In this document: positions 19,492 to 27,798 of the stretch, piece after piece
Numbering within the stretch: the stretch's first letter is position 1
How the letters are laid out: each line of letters starts with the position of its first letter
Assembly: GCF_003391055.1 (NCBI RefSeq)
Contig: NZ_QUAJ01000013.1
Coordinates: 28,126 to 92,125, forward strand
Direction of reading: 5' to 3'
DNA: 64,000 nt
DNA from: Psychrilyobacter piezotolerans
GTDB taxonomy: Bacteria > Fusobacteriota > Fusobacteriia > Fusobacteriales > Fusobacteriaceae
Made by a program: the position numbers and the translations under genes
The notes under the pieces: generated by a model
The model's input: only the letters and a program-made list of their open reading frames with translations
Database searches by the model: none
Told to the model about the DNA's origin: nothing

Positions 19492-19712
19492 CACAGAAAA
19501 AAATGGGACACGAAGCACACGGAGGAAAAGAGATAGAGTTCACAAAGGATTACTAAAAAGCTTAGTGTTCTCTGAGGCTATTTCTTAGTGAGTTTTGTGT
19601 AGGGAATTTTGATTTAATTTAATGTAATGTAATCTGTGTCAAAATCAAAAAAGTCAGATTTTAGTCTGCGTCAAAAAAATGGATAACAAAATAAAAGAAG
19701 AGGTATGGAAAT
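19492..19712. repeat. Intergenic dispersed repeat (ACACGAAG/ACACGGAG type)
   Basis: Non-coding. Contains GACACGAAGCACACGGAGG, GTTCACAAAGGATTA, TTAGTGTTCTCTGAGGC and TGTAATCTGTGTCAAAA, the complementary halves of a family of short repeats seen between genes in many unrelated bacteria. The two halves lie in opposite orientation, so a long imperfect hairpin is possible. Confidence 0.5.
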
Positions 19713-20261
19713 ATGAGAATAATAGCAGGAAGTGCCAAGGGTAAAAATATAAAATGCAGGGATGGATTTGATACCAGACCAACTACAGACAGGGTAAAGG
19801 AATCATTGTTTTCAATGATTGCTCCCTATATAGATGGAGCTAAAGTATTGGATTTATTCAGTGGAACTGGAAATATAGCTTTAGAGGCAATAAGTCGTGG
19901 AGCTTCAAGAGCTGTAATGATCGAAAAGGAAAAAGACGCCCTTAGAGTGATCATAGAAAATGTAAATAATTTAGGATTTGAAGATCAGTGCAGGGCATAT
20001 AAGAACGAAACTTTGAGAGCTCTTACAATCTTAGGGAAAAAAAGGGAAAAGTTTGATATTATATTTCTGGACCCGCCGTACAAAGATAATGTATGTACTG
20101 TGGTAATTGAAAAGATAGCTGAAACGGAAATATTAGCAGAAAATGGATTAATAATAGCAGAACACCATATATTAGAAGATATGGCAGAAAGTGTAGCAGA
20201 ATTTAAAAAAGCAGATGAAAGAAGATACGGTAAAAAAGAATTGAGTTTTTACACCAGATAA
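19713..20261 (+). CDS. rsmD: 16S rRNA (guanine(966)-N2)-methyltransferase
   Basis: 182 residues. Methylates G966 of 16S rRNA in the 30S head. The N-terminal MRIIAGSAKGKNIK and TRPTTDRVKESLFSMI signatures, SAM motif VLDLFSGTGNIALEA and the catalytic DPPY in FLDPPYKD are all present. A terminator follows. Confidence 0.95.
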   Translation: MRIIAGSAKGKNIKCRDGFDTRPTTDRVKESLFSMIAPYIDGAKVLDLFSGTGNIALEAISRGASRAVMIEKEKDALRVIIENVNNLGFEDQCRAYKNETLRALTILGKKREKFDIIFLDPPYKDNVCTVVIEKIAETEILAENGLIIAEHHILEDMAESVAEFKKADERRYGKKELSFYTR

Positions 20262-20277
20262 AGATTTATAAATGGCT

Positions 20278-20320
20278 GAGAGAGGAAGGTTTTTAAGACT
20301 TTCCTCTCTTTTATTTTTTA
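20278..20320 (+). terminator. Intrinsic terminator after rsmD
   Basis: GAGAGAGGAA pairs with TTCCTCTCT around an AT-rich loop, followed by a T-rich tract. Confidence 0.75.
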
Positions 20321-20434
20321 AGAAAATAACCACTTTTCTTATTTTGTTTAGGTTTTACTTAGTTGAAAGTATTTTTTATTTGTTATTTTTTCTTTGGTTT
20401 CACCACTAAAATAATTTAATCACAATATTATTTG

Positions 20435-20463
20435 TTGACAAAATGTTCTGTATACGGTATAAA
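20435..20463 (+). promoter_or_regulatory. Promoter of the organophosphate antiporter gene
   Basis: TTGACA (20435-20440), 17-bp spacer, TATAAA (20458-20463). Near-consensus. The leader to the ATG at 20611 is about 140 nt and holds a terminator. Confidence 0.8.
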
Positions 20464-20491
20464 TATATGCAAACTAAATATCCTGAAGAGA

Positions 20492-20550
20492 AAAAGAGAG
20501 GGGGAGAAGATCAGCTGATCAGCTGGTCCTCTCTTTTATTTTTTTTTTTG
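20492..20550 (+). terminator. Leader terminator (putative attenuator) upstream of the antiporter
   Basis: AAAAGAGAGG pairs with CCTCTCTTTT (20528-20537); the inner part holds the palindrome AGCTGATCAGCT. A long T-run follows. It lies between the promoter at 20435 and the gene at 20611, so it must be read through for expression. Confidence 0.75.
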
Positions 20551-20610
20551 GAGTATTGCTTTGAGGTAAACAAAGGATAAAATAAATAAAGGTATATAAG
20601 GAGGAAAAAA

Positions 20611-21921
20611 ATGAGTAATTTTTTTAAATCGATAGGAGGAGTTGTTGGTGTCGACACTAAAAATGTAGACAAGGAGTACACCAGGTATAAATGGCAGGTT
20701 TTTATCACGATATTTGTAGGTTATGCAATTTTTTATATAACGAGGAAGAATCTTTCCTTTGCAAAACCATATTTGATAGAACAACTCGGATATACGAAAC
20801 TTCAAGTAGGAGCTATTGCAGCAGGAATGCCACTAGCTTACGGATTAGGAAAATTTATTATGGGTGGAGTATCGGATAAATCAAATCCCAGATATTTTAT
20901 GGGACTTGGACTTATCTTGGCAGGAATAGTAAATATTATTTTTGGAAGTGTTCATAGTATTTTAGCTTTTACCGTTCTTTGGACTATAAATGGTTGGGTT
21001 CAATCTATGGGATGGCCTCCATGCGGGAAAACAATGAAGGTGTGGTTTTCTGACAATGAGAGGGGAACATGGATGTCTGTCTGGAATACAGCTCATAATG
21101 TAGGAGCTATGATGATTCCAGCTATAGTAATACTAGGAGTAGGTATGTTCTCGGGAAGCTGGAGAGGACTATTTTTCCTGCCGGGAATCATATCTATAAT
21201 AGCCGGTATTCTGACAATGGTATTCTTGAGAGACAAACCGGAATCATTGGGACTGCCCTCTGTAAGGGAATATCATGGTGAAGTTCTAAAAGAAGATGTA
21301 AAGGTTATAAGTAAAAGAAGTTCTAAACAAATATTTGTAGAAGATATCTTAAAAAATAAAGTTCTTTGGTCTTTAGCGCTTTCAAATGCCTTTGTTTATT
21401 TTCTTAGATATGGAACATTGGACTGGATCTCTGTATACTTAGTTCAATATAAAGGGATCAACATAAAGGAAGCTGGATTCTCATTTTTCATGTTTGAATT
21501 TGCAGCAATACCAGGAACTATTTTATTGGGATGGATATCGGATAAGGTTTTCAAAGGGAGAAGAACTCCTCTAATCATGCTATGCTTATTATTATCAGCT
21601 GTATTAGTAACAACTTATTGGATGACTGATAATATGGTAATAATAAATATCGCTATTTCACTGATAGGAGCCTTAATATACTTCCCGGTAGCAGCTATAG
21701 GTATAGCAGCAGTAGACATTGCTAAAGATGACAGTGCCGGTATGTCGGCAGGATGGACAGGATTATTCGGTTACTTTGTAGGGGCTACAGGGGCTGAATT
21801 AGGAGTAGGATATGTTTTGGATAATTATTCATGGAACGTATATTTTATCATGCTGATAGCTTCGGCAATAATAGCCATGGTACTTTTAATACCTGCGTGG
21901 AATTCAGGTAAAGATAGATAG
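20611..21921 (+). CDS. Organophosphate:phosphate antiporter (GlpT/UhpT/PgtP family)
   Basis: 436 residues, 12-helix major facilitator protein of the inner membrane that swaps a phosphorylated three- or six-carbon compound for Pi. Family signature WPPCGKTMKVWFSDNERG and the conserved N-terminal YKWQVFITIFVGYAIFYITRK segment are seen. Substrate (glycerol-3-phosphate, phosphoglycerate or hexose-phosphate) cannot be assigned by eye. Read-through of the leader terminator recalls the antitermination control known for Bacillus glp genes; that parallel is inference. Confidence 0.85.
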   Translation: MSNFFKSIGGVVGVDTKNVDKEYTRYKWQVFITIFVGYAIFYITRKNLSFAKPYLIEQLGYTKLQVGAIAAGMPLAYGLGKFIMGGVSDKSNPRYFMGLGLILAGIVNIIFGSVHSILAFTVLWTINGWVQSMGWPPCGKTMKVWFSDNERGTWMSVWNTAHNVGAMMIPAIVILGVGMFSGSWRGLFFLPGIISIIAGILTMVFLRDKPESLGLPSVREYHGEVLKEDVKVISKRSSKQIFVEDILKNKVLWSLALSNAFVYFLRYGTLDWISVYLVQYKGINIKEAGFSFFMFEFAAIPGTILLGWISDKVFKGRRTPLIMLCLLLSAVLVTTYWMTDNMVIINIAISLIGALIYFPVAAIGIAAVDIAKDDSAGMSAGWTGLFGYFVGATGAELGVGYVLDNYSWNVYFIMLIASAIIAMVLLIPAWNSGKDR

Positions 21922-21929
21922 ATTGAAAT

Positions 21930-22772
21930 TTAAAAGGTATAGGTAGCTCCTAAACCTATCATATTGGAATTGCTCCCTTTTACAAGGGGGCTTTTTTTTA
22001 TGTTATCCGAAAGAGATTCTATATAATAATATGAAAACAGATCCATATTTCTGCTCAAGCTGTATGCTAATACAGTGGTGAATCTTATGGCACTCCCAAA
22101 TCCATCGATATTATGAGGTGGAATTCCAGAATCGGATGCAGAGATACCAAAATATCGATTGGTGTAGGAATTACTCATCATCTCATAACTTAAAAAACCA
22201 AGGATAATAAATTTTTTGAAGGGGATGCCTCCTAAAACACCTATAGATGCAGTATTTTCATCACTATTTCCACGAACATTATGTTTGATTCCACCGGTTA
22301 AAAGAACATGACCAACTGGATAATTACTTCCAATTCCCAGCATGATGGGGTTATTTTCATCGGAAAGCTCTTTCAGGTAGGAGTCGAATTTATCCTCTGT
22401 ATGGCCGGCAAATCTATATTCAGCGTTAAAATTTAAAGCCAATTTATCTCCCTGGTAGAAGTTATACCCATTATAGATACCGCCAAAGGTATAAAAATTA
22501 TTGTATTTAACATTTATTAAGGGAACTACGGTGGAATAAGAAGATGTATCATTGAACCGTGGTTCAATGGCTGATCCGGCAAGCCCAAGGGAAATAAATT
22601 TTTCTTTTTTTCTCTCTTTTTCCTCTGCTATCCCTCGTATAAAGGCGTAGTTATTGGCTCCATCCTTATCTATGTAGATCATGATACGATTTATGGCGGG
22701 ATCTAAAAAGTATATGGAGAAACTTTTTATGGAAATAAAAAATATCAAGATGATAAATTTAAGTTTTTTCAT
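21930..22772 (-). CDS. Predicted outer-membrane beta-barrel protein
   Basis: 280 residues with a signal peptide (MKKLKFIILIFFISIKSFS) and alternating-hydrophobicity strands. The C-terminus is GLGATYTF, the terminal Phe typical of BAM-assembled barrels. Convergent with the antiporter gene, 8 bp between stops. No specific family recognised; function unknown. Confidence 0.65.
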   Translation of the reverse strand: MKKLKFIILIFFISIKSFSIYFLDPAINRIMIYIDKDGANNYAFIRGIAEEKERKKEKFISLGLAGSAIEPRFNDTSSYSTVVPLINVKYNNFYTFGGIYNGYNFYQGDKLALNFNAEYRFAGHTEDKFDSYLKELSDENNPIMLGIGSNYPVGHVLLTGGIKHNVRGNSDENTASIGVLGGIPFKKFIILGFLSYEMMSNSYTNRYFGISASDSGIPPHNIDGFGSAIRFTTVLAYSLSRNMDLFSYYYIESLSDNIKKSPLVKGSNSNMIGLGATYTF

Positions 22773-23007
22773 AATTTACAGCTCCTATTATATGAATTAA
22801 AAACTTCCTTTTAAATTATAGACATCTATAATTTAATCGATGGTTTGTGGCAGCTAAAACTATAATAATACCTAGTTTCAAATAGGGAAGCTTAATGTAA
22901 TATAGTTTATCATAAAATTAGGAATAAAAAATTAAAATGTATATACATATATTATAGTTTAGTATTGTATAATAGGAATAAGGACATAAAATTAGGAGTA
23001 CTTACAT

Positions 23008-26000
23008 ATGAGATTTTTAATAACTGGAGATTTTTTTAAAAATGTACCTAAGGAAAAGATAAAGCAGGTCAAAGAGAGGATACAATATTTTTACAGGGAA
23101 ATATCGGAAAATAAAAAAAAGATATTTGATATCCCCAAAGGGTTTTGGGTAAAAAAACTGAAGGAAAATTTATATGAATTCAGGGTAAATAGCGGCGATA
23201 GGGTATTGTTTGAATTTAAAGATATTAAACGGGCTGGATATGGGGAAAAAGTACTGGTACTGCTGTTATTTTCAACTCATGATCTGGCAGTGAAAAGCGG
23301 AATACGTCAAAATAAAACTGAAGATTTAAAAGTTGAAAAATTAGAGATAGAGAAGAGCTGTGAGATAGTGGATGAAAGGCTGGATAAAGATTTAGATGCT
23401 ATATACAGTGGGATAAATTCAAAGATAGTCTATGAGATTACCTCCGATGAGAACCTTTTGGAATTCATCCAAAACGAGGATGAATATACGTATTATTATC
23501 TGAATGATGAGCAGTATGAAATTTTAAACTGTGAATTTCCATTATTTTTAAAAGGGAGTGCTGGAAGCGGAAAAACTACAGTGGCCATCAGAAAAACTAT
23601 GGAATTGGAGGAACGACAAGATTTAAAGGTGGGATATATAACATTTACCCAGCCCTTAAAAGAAAAAGCCCATGAAATGTATGAAAAATTTAGAGACCCT
23701 AATTGTGAAAAGATGGTTGAATTTTACTCTTTGGAGGAGTTATATGAAAAACAACTGAGGGAAAAACCTACGGGATTGAAGATATTTGAAAAATTTATCT
23801 ATGAATATAATCCAAGGACTCCTAAAGGAATGGAAAACCTAGAGTTATATCAGGAGATCAGAGGGATAATAAAGGGAAGTATGGGAGCTAAAGGGGTCGG
23901 GAATTGGAATAGAGATCTAAAGCAGGAACTTATACCTCGGGAAGATTATTTAGCCTTGAATAAGAAATATACGGTATACAGTGAAGAGGTGAGGAAGGAG
24001 ATATACAAAATTGCCCTTATATATCAAAAGTGGCTCACCGAAAGAGATTATCTGGATGAAAATGATCTGGCACGAAGGGTTATCCTGAGTGGTAAAGAAA
24101 TTTTTGACTGTATAATTTGTGATGAAGTACAGGATCTGACTGAAGTTGAGATATATATGCTGAAAAATCTGGTGAAAAACGGAGAAAATTTATTATTATC
24201 AGGAGATATCCACCAGATAATAAATCCGACTTATTTTAATTTTTCCAGGGTAAAATCACTATTTTATAAGGGAGAATATACAGAAAAGCAGCTGGGAAAA
24301 AATTATAGGAGCCAGAAAAAAATAGTGGATCTGGCCAATAAACTAAGTGACCTCAGGGGAGAATATATCGGAAAGCTGGGAGAGGATTATAAAGAAGCTT
24401 CCATATTAGAAGGGGAAGACGTATATATCCATAAAAAAGATAATAAATTTTTAAAAAAAATGGAAGAAAATACAGCTATTATCTTAGTTCCAACCTATCA
24501 AATAAAAGAAACGTTGAGGGCTGAATTACCGAAGATCGCCAATAAAATATTGACGGTACAGGATATAAAAGGGTTGGAATTTGATTCGGTTGTACTCTAT
24601 AACTTTGCAACAGAACTAAAAAAATATTGGAAAATTATTTTTTCTGGAAGGGCTAAAACAAACCAACTTTACAGATATTACTTTAATCTGCTGTATGTGG
24701 GGTTGACCCGTGCCAAAAAAAGACTCCTTCTTATGGAGGAAGAAAAAGATCTTTGTTTATTAAAGGAATTGAAAAATTATCTGGTTCCCATGACAGTAGA
24801 GGGAAAAAGAGATTTTACTCTGAAGAGCGGGGAATTGGATTTTTTGAAAGAGGGGAAAGAATTTTTTAATCGAAAATTATTTGCAGAAGCCATTGCTGCA
24901 TTTGAAAAAGCAGGAGCAGAAAAATATATAAAAAAAGCTAAAGATGAATTAGCAGCCGATGAATTCTTCACTGAATACAACGAGGAGAAAACAATAGAGT
25001 ATATCGTAAATAACGATGATTCATTATCCCGTTGTTTAGAAAAATATGTAGTGACAGACAGGATAGGTGACTATGCATTTGAAAAAAAATATTATGAAAA
25101 AGCAAAAAAATATTATGAAAAAAGTGAAAATTATGAAAAACTCTCACAATTATTTGAAATGGATGGCAACTTGGAAAAAAGTTTAGAATACGCCGTAAAA
25201 TCAGAGATAACTCCACTGATAAAGAGGGTAAAACAGGAACTGGAAAAGAATGATGCGGCCTTAGATATAGCTAATGAAGTAAGGGTTCTGCCGGATAAAA
25301 AAATCAATTCTAAAAAAATTTCCCTGGTTGAGTTTGAAAATTTAGATAAAAAATATATAATGAGAAAACAGCAAAAAAATACAGGTGATATTCTGGTAAT
25401 ATTAAACGGCAGATTTAAATCTAAGGGTAAGGATCCAAAAAAAAATAGTGTGAAATCTCCTACCAAACTATTGATTAAGCTCTACCATATAGATGGCGGA
25501 GGAAATGGCATCAGCTATCTCATGGAAAATTTTTCCAGTCAGTTAAATATAAAAACCATTGTATCTCTTTTAGATGATGGAAATATCATTGAAAAATACA
25601 TATCAAAGAGTAAGAAAAAACCTGAATTAGATGAGCTGCTGTTACTGGCCTGTGAACACAAGAGAATAAAAAATACAAAAAAACTCCTGCAATTAGGGGG
25701 AGAAATAGAGGTGAAGTCCGAAGATGGTCTGACTCCGTTGATGACAGCCATAAAAAATAAAGATTTAGAGATGGTAAAATTATTGGTAAGCAGTGGTGCT
25801 GGATTAGGAGAAGTTTCAGATGAAAAAAATAAGTTGAAAGTTACCCCGTTAATTTATTCTGTTGCAGAAGATGAATTTGATATTTTTAAATATTTAATAG
25901 ATAAGGGTGCAGATGTAGAATTGCAAAATCCTGTCTATCATGGGGTAGCTCACAGAAATAAACCTATGATTAGAGCCTTGCTGGATAAAAATGTAAAGTT

Positions 26001-26415
26001 AGATATAGAGGTAGAAGGGATGACACCGCTGTTATCAGCCGTAATATCAAAAGATTTGGAGATAATGAAGATGTTAATAGAGGGAGGTGCAAACCTGGAT
26101 TATACCGTGGGGGGATCCGCCCCTATGATGAAGATAATTCAAAACAATTATTTGGAAGGGATGAAATTATTTTTAGAAAAAGGCTATAGATTAAAGGCGG
26201 AAGATCTTGCAGCCTTATCCTTAAAAGGTAATATTGAACTTTCTAAACTGGTTTTAATAGATAATTTAGGATATAATTATATTGAAAAAATAGAACAGAA
26301 TATATCCCATATAAAAAATAATAGAAAAATAGAACAAAAAATAGAGCCATTAAAAAAAATAAAGAAAAAATATGATTTTGAAGAATATAGGAAGATAGCA
26401 GAAGAGGAGGAATAA
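23008..26415 (+). CDS. UvrD-like helicase fused to a RelE-like N-terminus and ankyrin repeats
   Basis: 1135 residues. About 1-95 resembles a RelE/ParE-type fold (FWVKKLKENLYEFRVNSGDRVLFEF). About 155-590 is a superfamily 1A helicase: Walker A GSAGSGKTT (183-191), Walker B with Asp372-Glu373, and the C-terminal motif LYVGLTRAKKR (562-572). About 610-730 is helical with TPR-like repeats (YYEKAKKYYEKSENYEKL). About 875-1090 has five or six ankyrin repeats (DGLTPLMTAIKNKDLEMVKLLVSSGA). No typical nuclease motif is seen. The next gene, xseB, starts 3 bp later. Nucleic-acid role inferred; biological function unknown. Confidence 0.8.
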   Translation: MRFLITGDFFKNVPKEKIKQVKERIQYFYREISENKKKIFDIPKGFWVKKLKENLYEFRVNSGDRVLFEFKDIKRAGYGEKVLVLLLFSTHDLAVKSGIRQNKTEDLKVEKLEIEKSCEIVDERLDKDLDAIYSGINSKIVYEITSDENLLEFIQNEDEYTYYYLNDEQYEILNCEFPLFLKGSAGSGKTTVAIRKTMELEERQDLKVGYITFTQPLKEKAHEMYEKFRDPNCEKMVEFYSLEELYEKQLREKPTGLKIFEKFIYEYNPRTPKGMENLELYQEIRGIIKGSMGAKGVGNWNRDLKQELIPREDYLALNKKYTVYSEEVRKEIYKIALIYQKWLTERDYLDENDLARRVILSGKEIFDCIICDEVQDLTEVEIYMLKNLVKNGENLLLSGDIHQIINPTYFNFSRVKSLFYKGEYTEKQLGKNYRSQKKIVDLANKLSDLRGEYIGKLGEDYKEASILEGEDVYIHKKDNKFLKKMEENTAIILVPTYQIKETLRAELPKIANKILTVQDIKGLEFDSVVLYNFATELKKYWKIIFSGRAKTNQLYRYYFNLLYVGLTRAKKRLLLMEEEKDLCLLKELKNYLVPMTVEGKRDFTLKSGELDFLKEGKEFFNRKLFAEAIAAFEKAGAEKYIKKAKDELAADEFFTEYNEEKTIEYIVNNDDSLSRCLEKYVVTDRIGDYAFEKKYYEKAKKYYEKSENYEKLSQLFEMDGNLEKSLEYAVKSEITPLIKRVKQELEKNDAALDIANEVRVLPDKKINSKKISLVEFENLDKKYIMRKQQKNTGDILVILNGRFKSKGKDPKKNSVKSPTKLLIKLYHIDGGGNGISYLMENFSSQLNIKTIVSLLDDGNIIEKYISKSKKKPELDELLLLACEHKRIKNTKKLLQLGGEIEVKSEDGLTPLMTAIKNKDLEMVKLLVSSGAGLGEVSDEKNKLKVTPLIYSVAEDEFDIFKYLIDKGADVELQNPVYHGVAHRNKPMIRALLDKNVKLDIEVEGMTPLLSAVISKDLEIMKMLIEGGANLDYTVGGSAPMMKIIQNNYLEGMKLFLEKGYRLKAEDLAALSLKGNIELSKLVLIDNLGYNYIEKIEQNISHIKNNRKIEQKIEPLKKIKKKYDFEEYRKIAEEEE

Positions 26416-26418
26416 AAG

Positions 26419-26634
26419 GTGGCAAAAATAAAGACTTTTGAAGAAAATATAAGTGAGATAGACGAGATAATATCAAAGTTAGAAGATGGAATGGATTTGG
26501 ATGAATCTATGAAGGAATATGAAATAGCAATGAAGTTACTGGCTAAATCTGGAGCCATATTGGAAAAAGCTGAGGGGAAAATAAAGAAGGTAATGGAAAA
26601 AAATGGTCAAATAATAATAGAAGATTTTGAGTAG
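26419..26634 (+). CDS. xseB: Exodeoxyribonuclease VII small subunit
   Basis: 71 residues. GTG start at 26419, with GAGGAGGAA ending 5 nt earlier in the tail of the helicase gene. The FEENISEIDEIISKLEDGMDLDESMKEYE pattern (helix-turn-helix dimer) is typical of XseB, the subunit that wraps XseA. The xseA partner is not in the neighbourhood shown. Its stop overlaps the Shine-Dalgarno of ispA, so the two are coupled, as in many genomes. Confidence 0.92.
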   Translation: MAKIKTFEENISEIDEIISKLEDGMDLDESMKEYEIAMKLLAKSGAILEKAEGKIKKVMEKNGQIIIEDFE

Positions 26635-26644
26635 GAGGGAAACG

Positions 26645-27517
26645 ATGAAGGAATACTTAAAGGAAAGAAGGGATCTTGTAGATCTGGTTATTGAGGAGTG
26701 TCTGAATGAACTGAAATATCCAAAAGTCATAGCTGAAGGGATGAAATACTCGGTGCTGAACGGTGGAAAGAGGCTGAGACCTATCCTGCTTTTAATGACA
26801 TTGGATCTATTGGGAGTTCAGGAAAAAAAAGGGGTGCCTATGAGTGTGGCTATAGAAATGATCCACTCTTATTCATTGGTTCATGATGATCTGCCGGCCT
26901 TAGATAATGATGATTACCGACGGGGAAAATTTTCAACTCACAAAAAATTTGGAGAGGCAGAAGCTATATTAATAGGGGATGCACTCCTAACCCATGCTTT
27001 TAATCTGATAACCAGGGAAGATATTGAACCATCTAAAATAGTGGAATTGATTAAATTAACCTCTAGTTATGCAGGGGTAAATGGGATGATCGGCGGACAG
27101 ATGGTAGACATTGAATCTGAGGGGAAAGAGATCGATCTTCCCACACTGCAGTATATCCATACCCATAAAACAGGTAAATTGTTGATGCTGCCGGTGGAGT
27201 GTGCCTGTATAATTGCAGGGGCAGGGGACGAAAGAAGGGAAGTTTTAAAAAGATATGCAGAATTAATTGGATTGGCTTTCCAGATAAAGGATGATATTTT
27301 AGATATCGAGGGAACTTTTGAGGAGATAGGAAAACCGGTTGGAAGCGACAGAGAACTCCTGAAATCTACCTATCCGTCGATCTTTGGAATGGAAAAAACC
27401 AAGGAAATTTTGGATGAAAAAGTAGAAGAAGCCAAGCGGCTAATGTTTGATGCCTTTGGAGAAGAGGCAAAGTGGCACATGAAACTGGCTGATTATATAG
27501 GGAATAGGAGAAAATAA
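26645..27517 (+). CDS. ispA: Polyprenyl (farnesyl/geranylgeranyl) diphosphate synthase
   Basis: 290 residues from the ATG at 26645, preceded by AGGAGGG 5 nt upstream; an earlier TTG would lie within that site. Condenses IPP with allylic diphosphates. First aspartate-rich motif DDLPALDND (extended DDx4D form) and second DDILD; GGKRLRP near residue 40. Feeds undecaprenyl and quinone synthesis. Adjacent to xseB as in other bacteria. Confidence 0.95.
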   Translation: MKEYLKERRDLVDLVIEECLNELKYPKVIAEGMKYSVLNGGKRLRPILLLMTLDLLGVQEKKGVPMSVAIEMIHSYSLVHDDLPALDNDDYRRGKFSTHKKFGEAEAILIGDALLTHAFNLITREDIEPSKIVELIKLTSSYAGVNGMIGGQMVDIESEGKEIDLPTLQYIHTHKTGKLLMLPVECACIIAGAGDERREVLKRYAELIGLAFQIKDDILDIEGTFEEIGKPVGSDRELLKSTYPSIFGMEKTKEILDEKVEEAKRLMFDAFGEEAKWHMKLADYIGNRRK

Positions 27518-27555
27518 AACTAGGGATCACGAGTTGTGATCCCTAGTTTTATTTT
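27516..27555 (+). terminator. Intrinsic terminator after ispA
   Basis: 15-bp perfect stem AAAACTAGGGATCAC with GTGATCCCTAGTTTT, 5-nt loop, followed by ATTTT. Confidence 0.9.
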
Positions 27556-27689
27556 GAAAAGAATTATATGTGAAAACTATATCTAAAATATCGAAAATTA
27601 AAATGTTTTAATCTGTTACAGAACACTTATTGTGGTTATTGGACTCTAGAAGAGGGGTGAAATTTTTTTTAAAATATTGTAATTATTTC

Positions 27690-27738
27690 TTGACGTAATA
27701 TAAAAAATATGTGAATATATAACTGTGCAAAGATTCAC
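27690..27738 (+). promoter_or_regulatory. Candidate prd operon promoter and inverted repeat
   Basis: TTGACG (27690-27695) with AT-rich hexamers (such as AATATA at 27714-27719, 18-bp spacer) downstream. GTGAAT (27711-27716) and ATTCAC (27733-27738) form an inverted repeat across the predicted start-site region, a possible operator. The -10 assignment is uncertain. The remaining sequence between 27556 and 27798 shows nothing else clear. Confidence 0.35.
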
Positions 27739-27798
27739 TTAGATGAAAAAATGGAAGTATAAACACAGGAAGTTTAAATTTAAGGGGGTGAAAATTTA

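Noticed and set aside
25131..25466. Long antisense ORFs within the helicase-ankyrin gene
   Set aside because: Composition follows AT-rich antisense of Lys/Glu codons; no ribosome sites.
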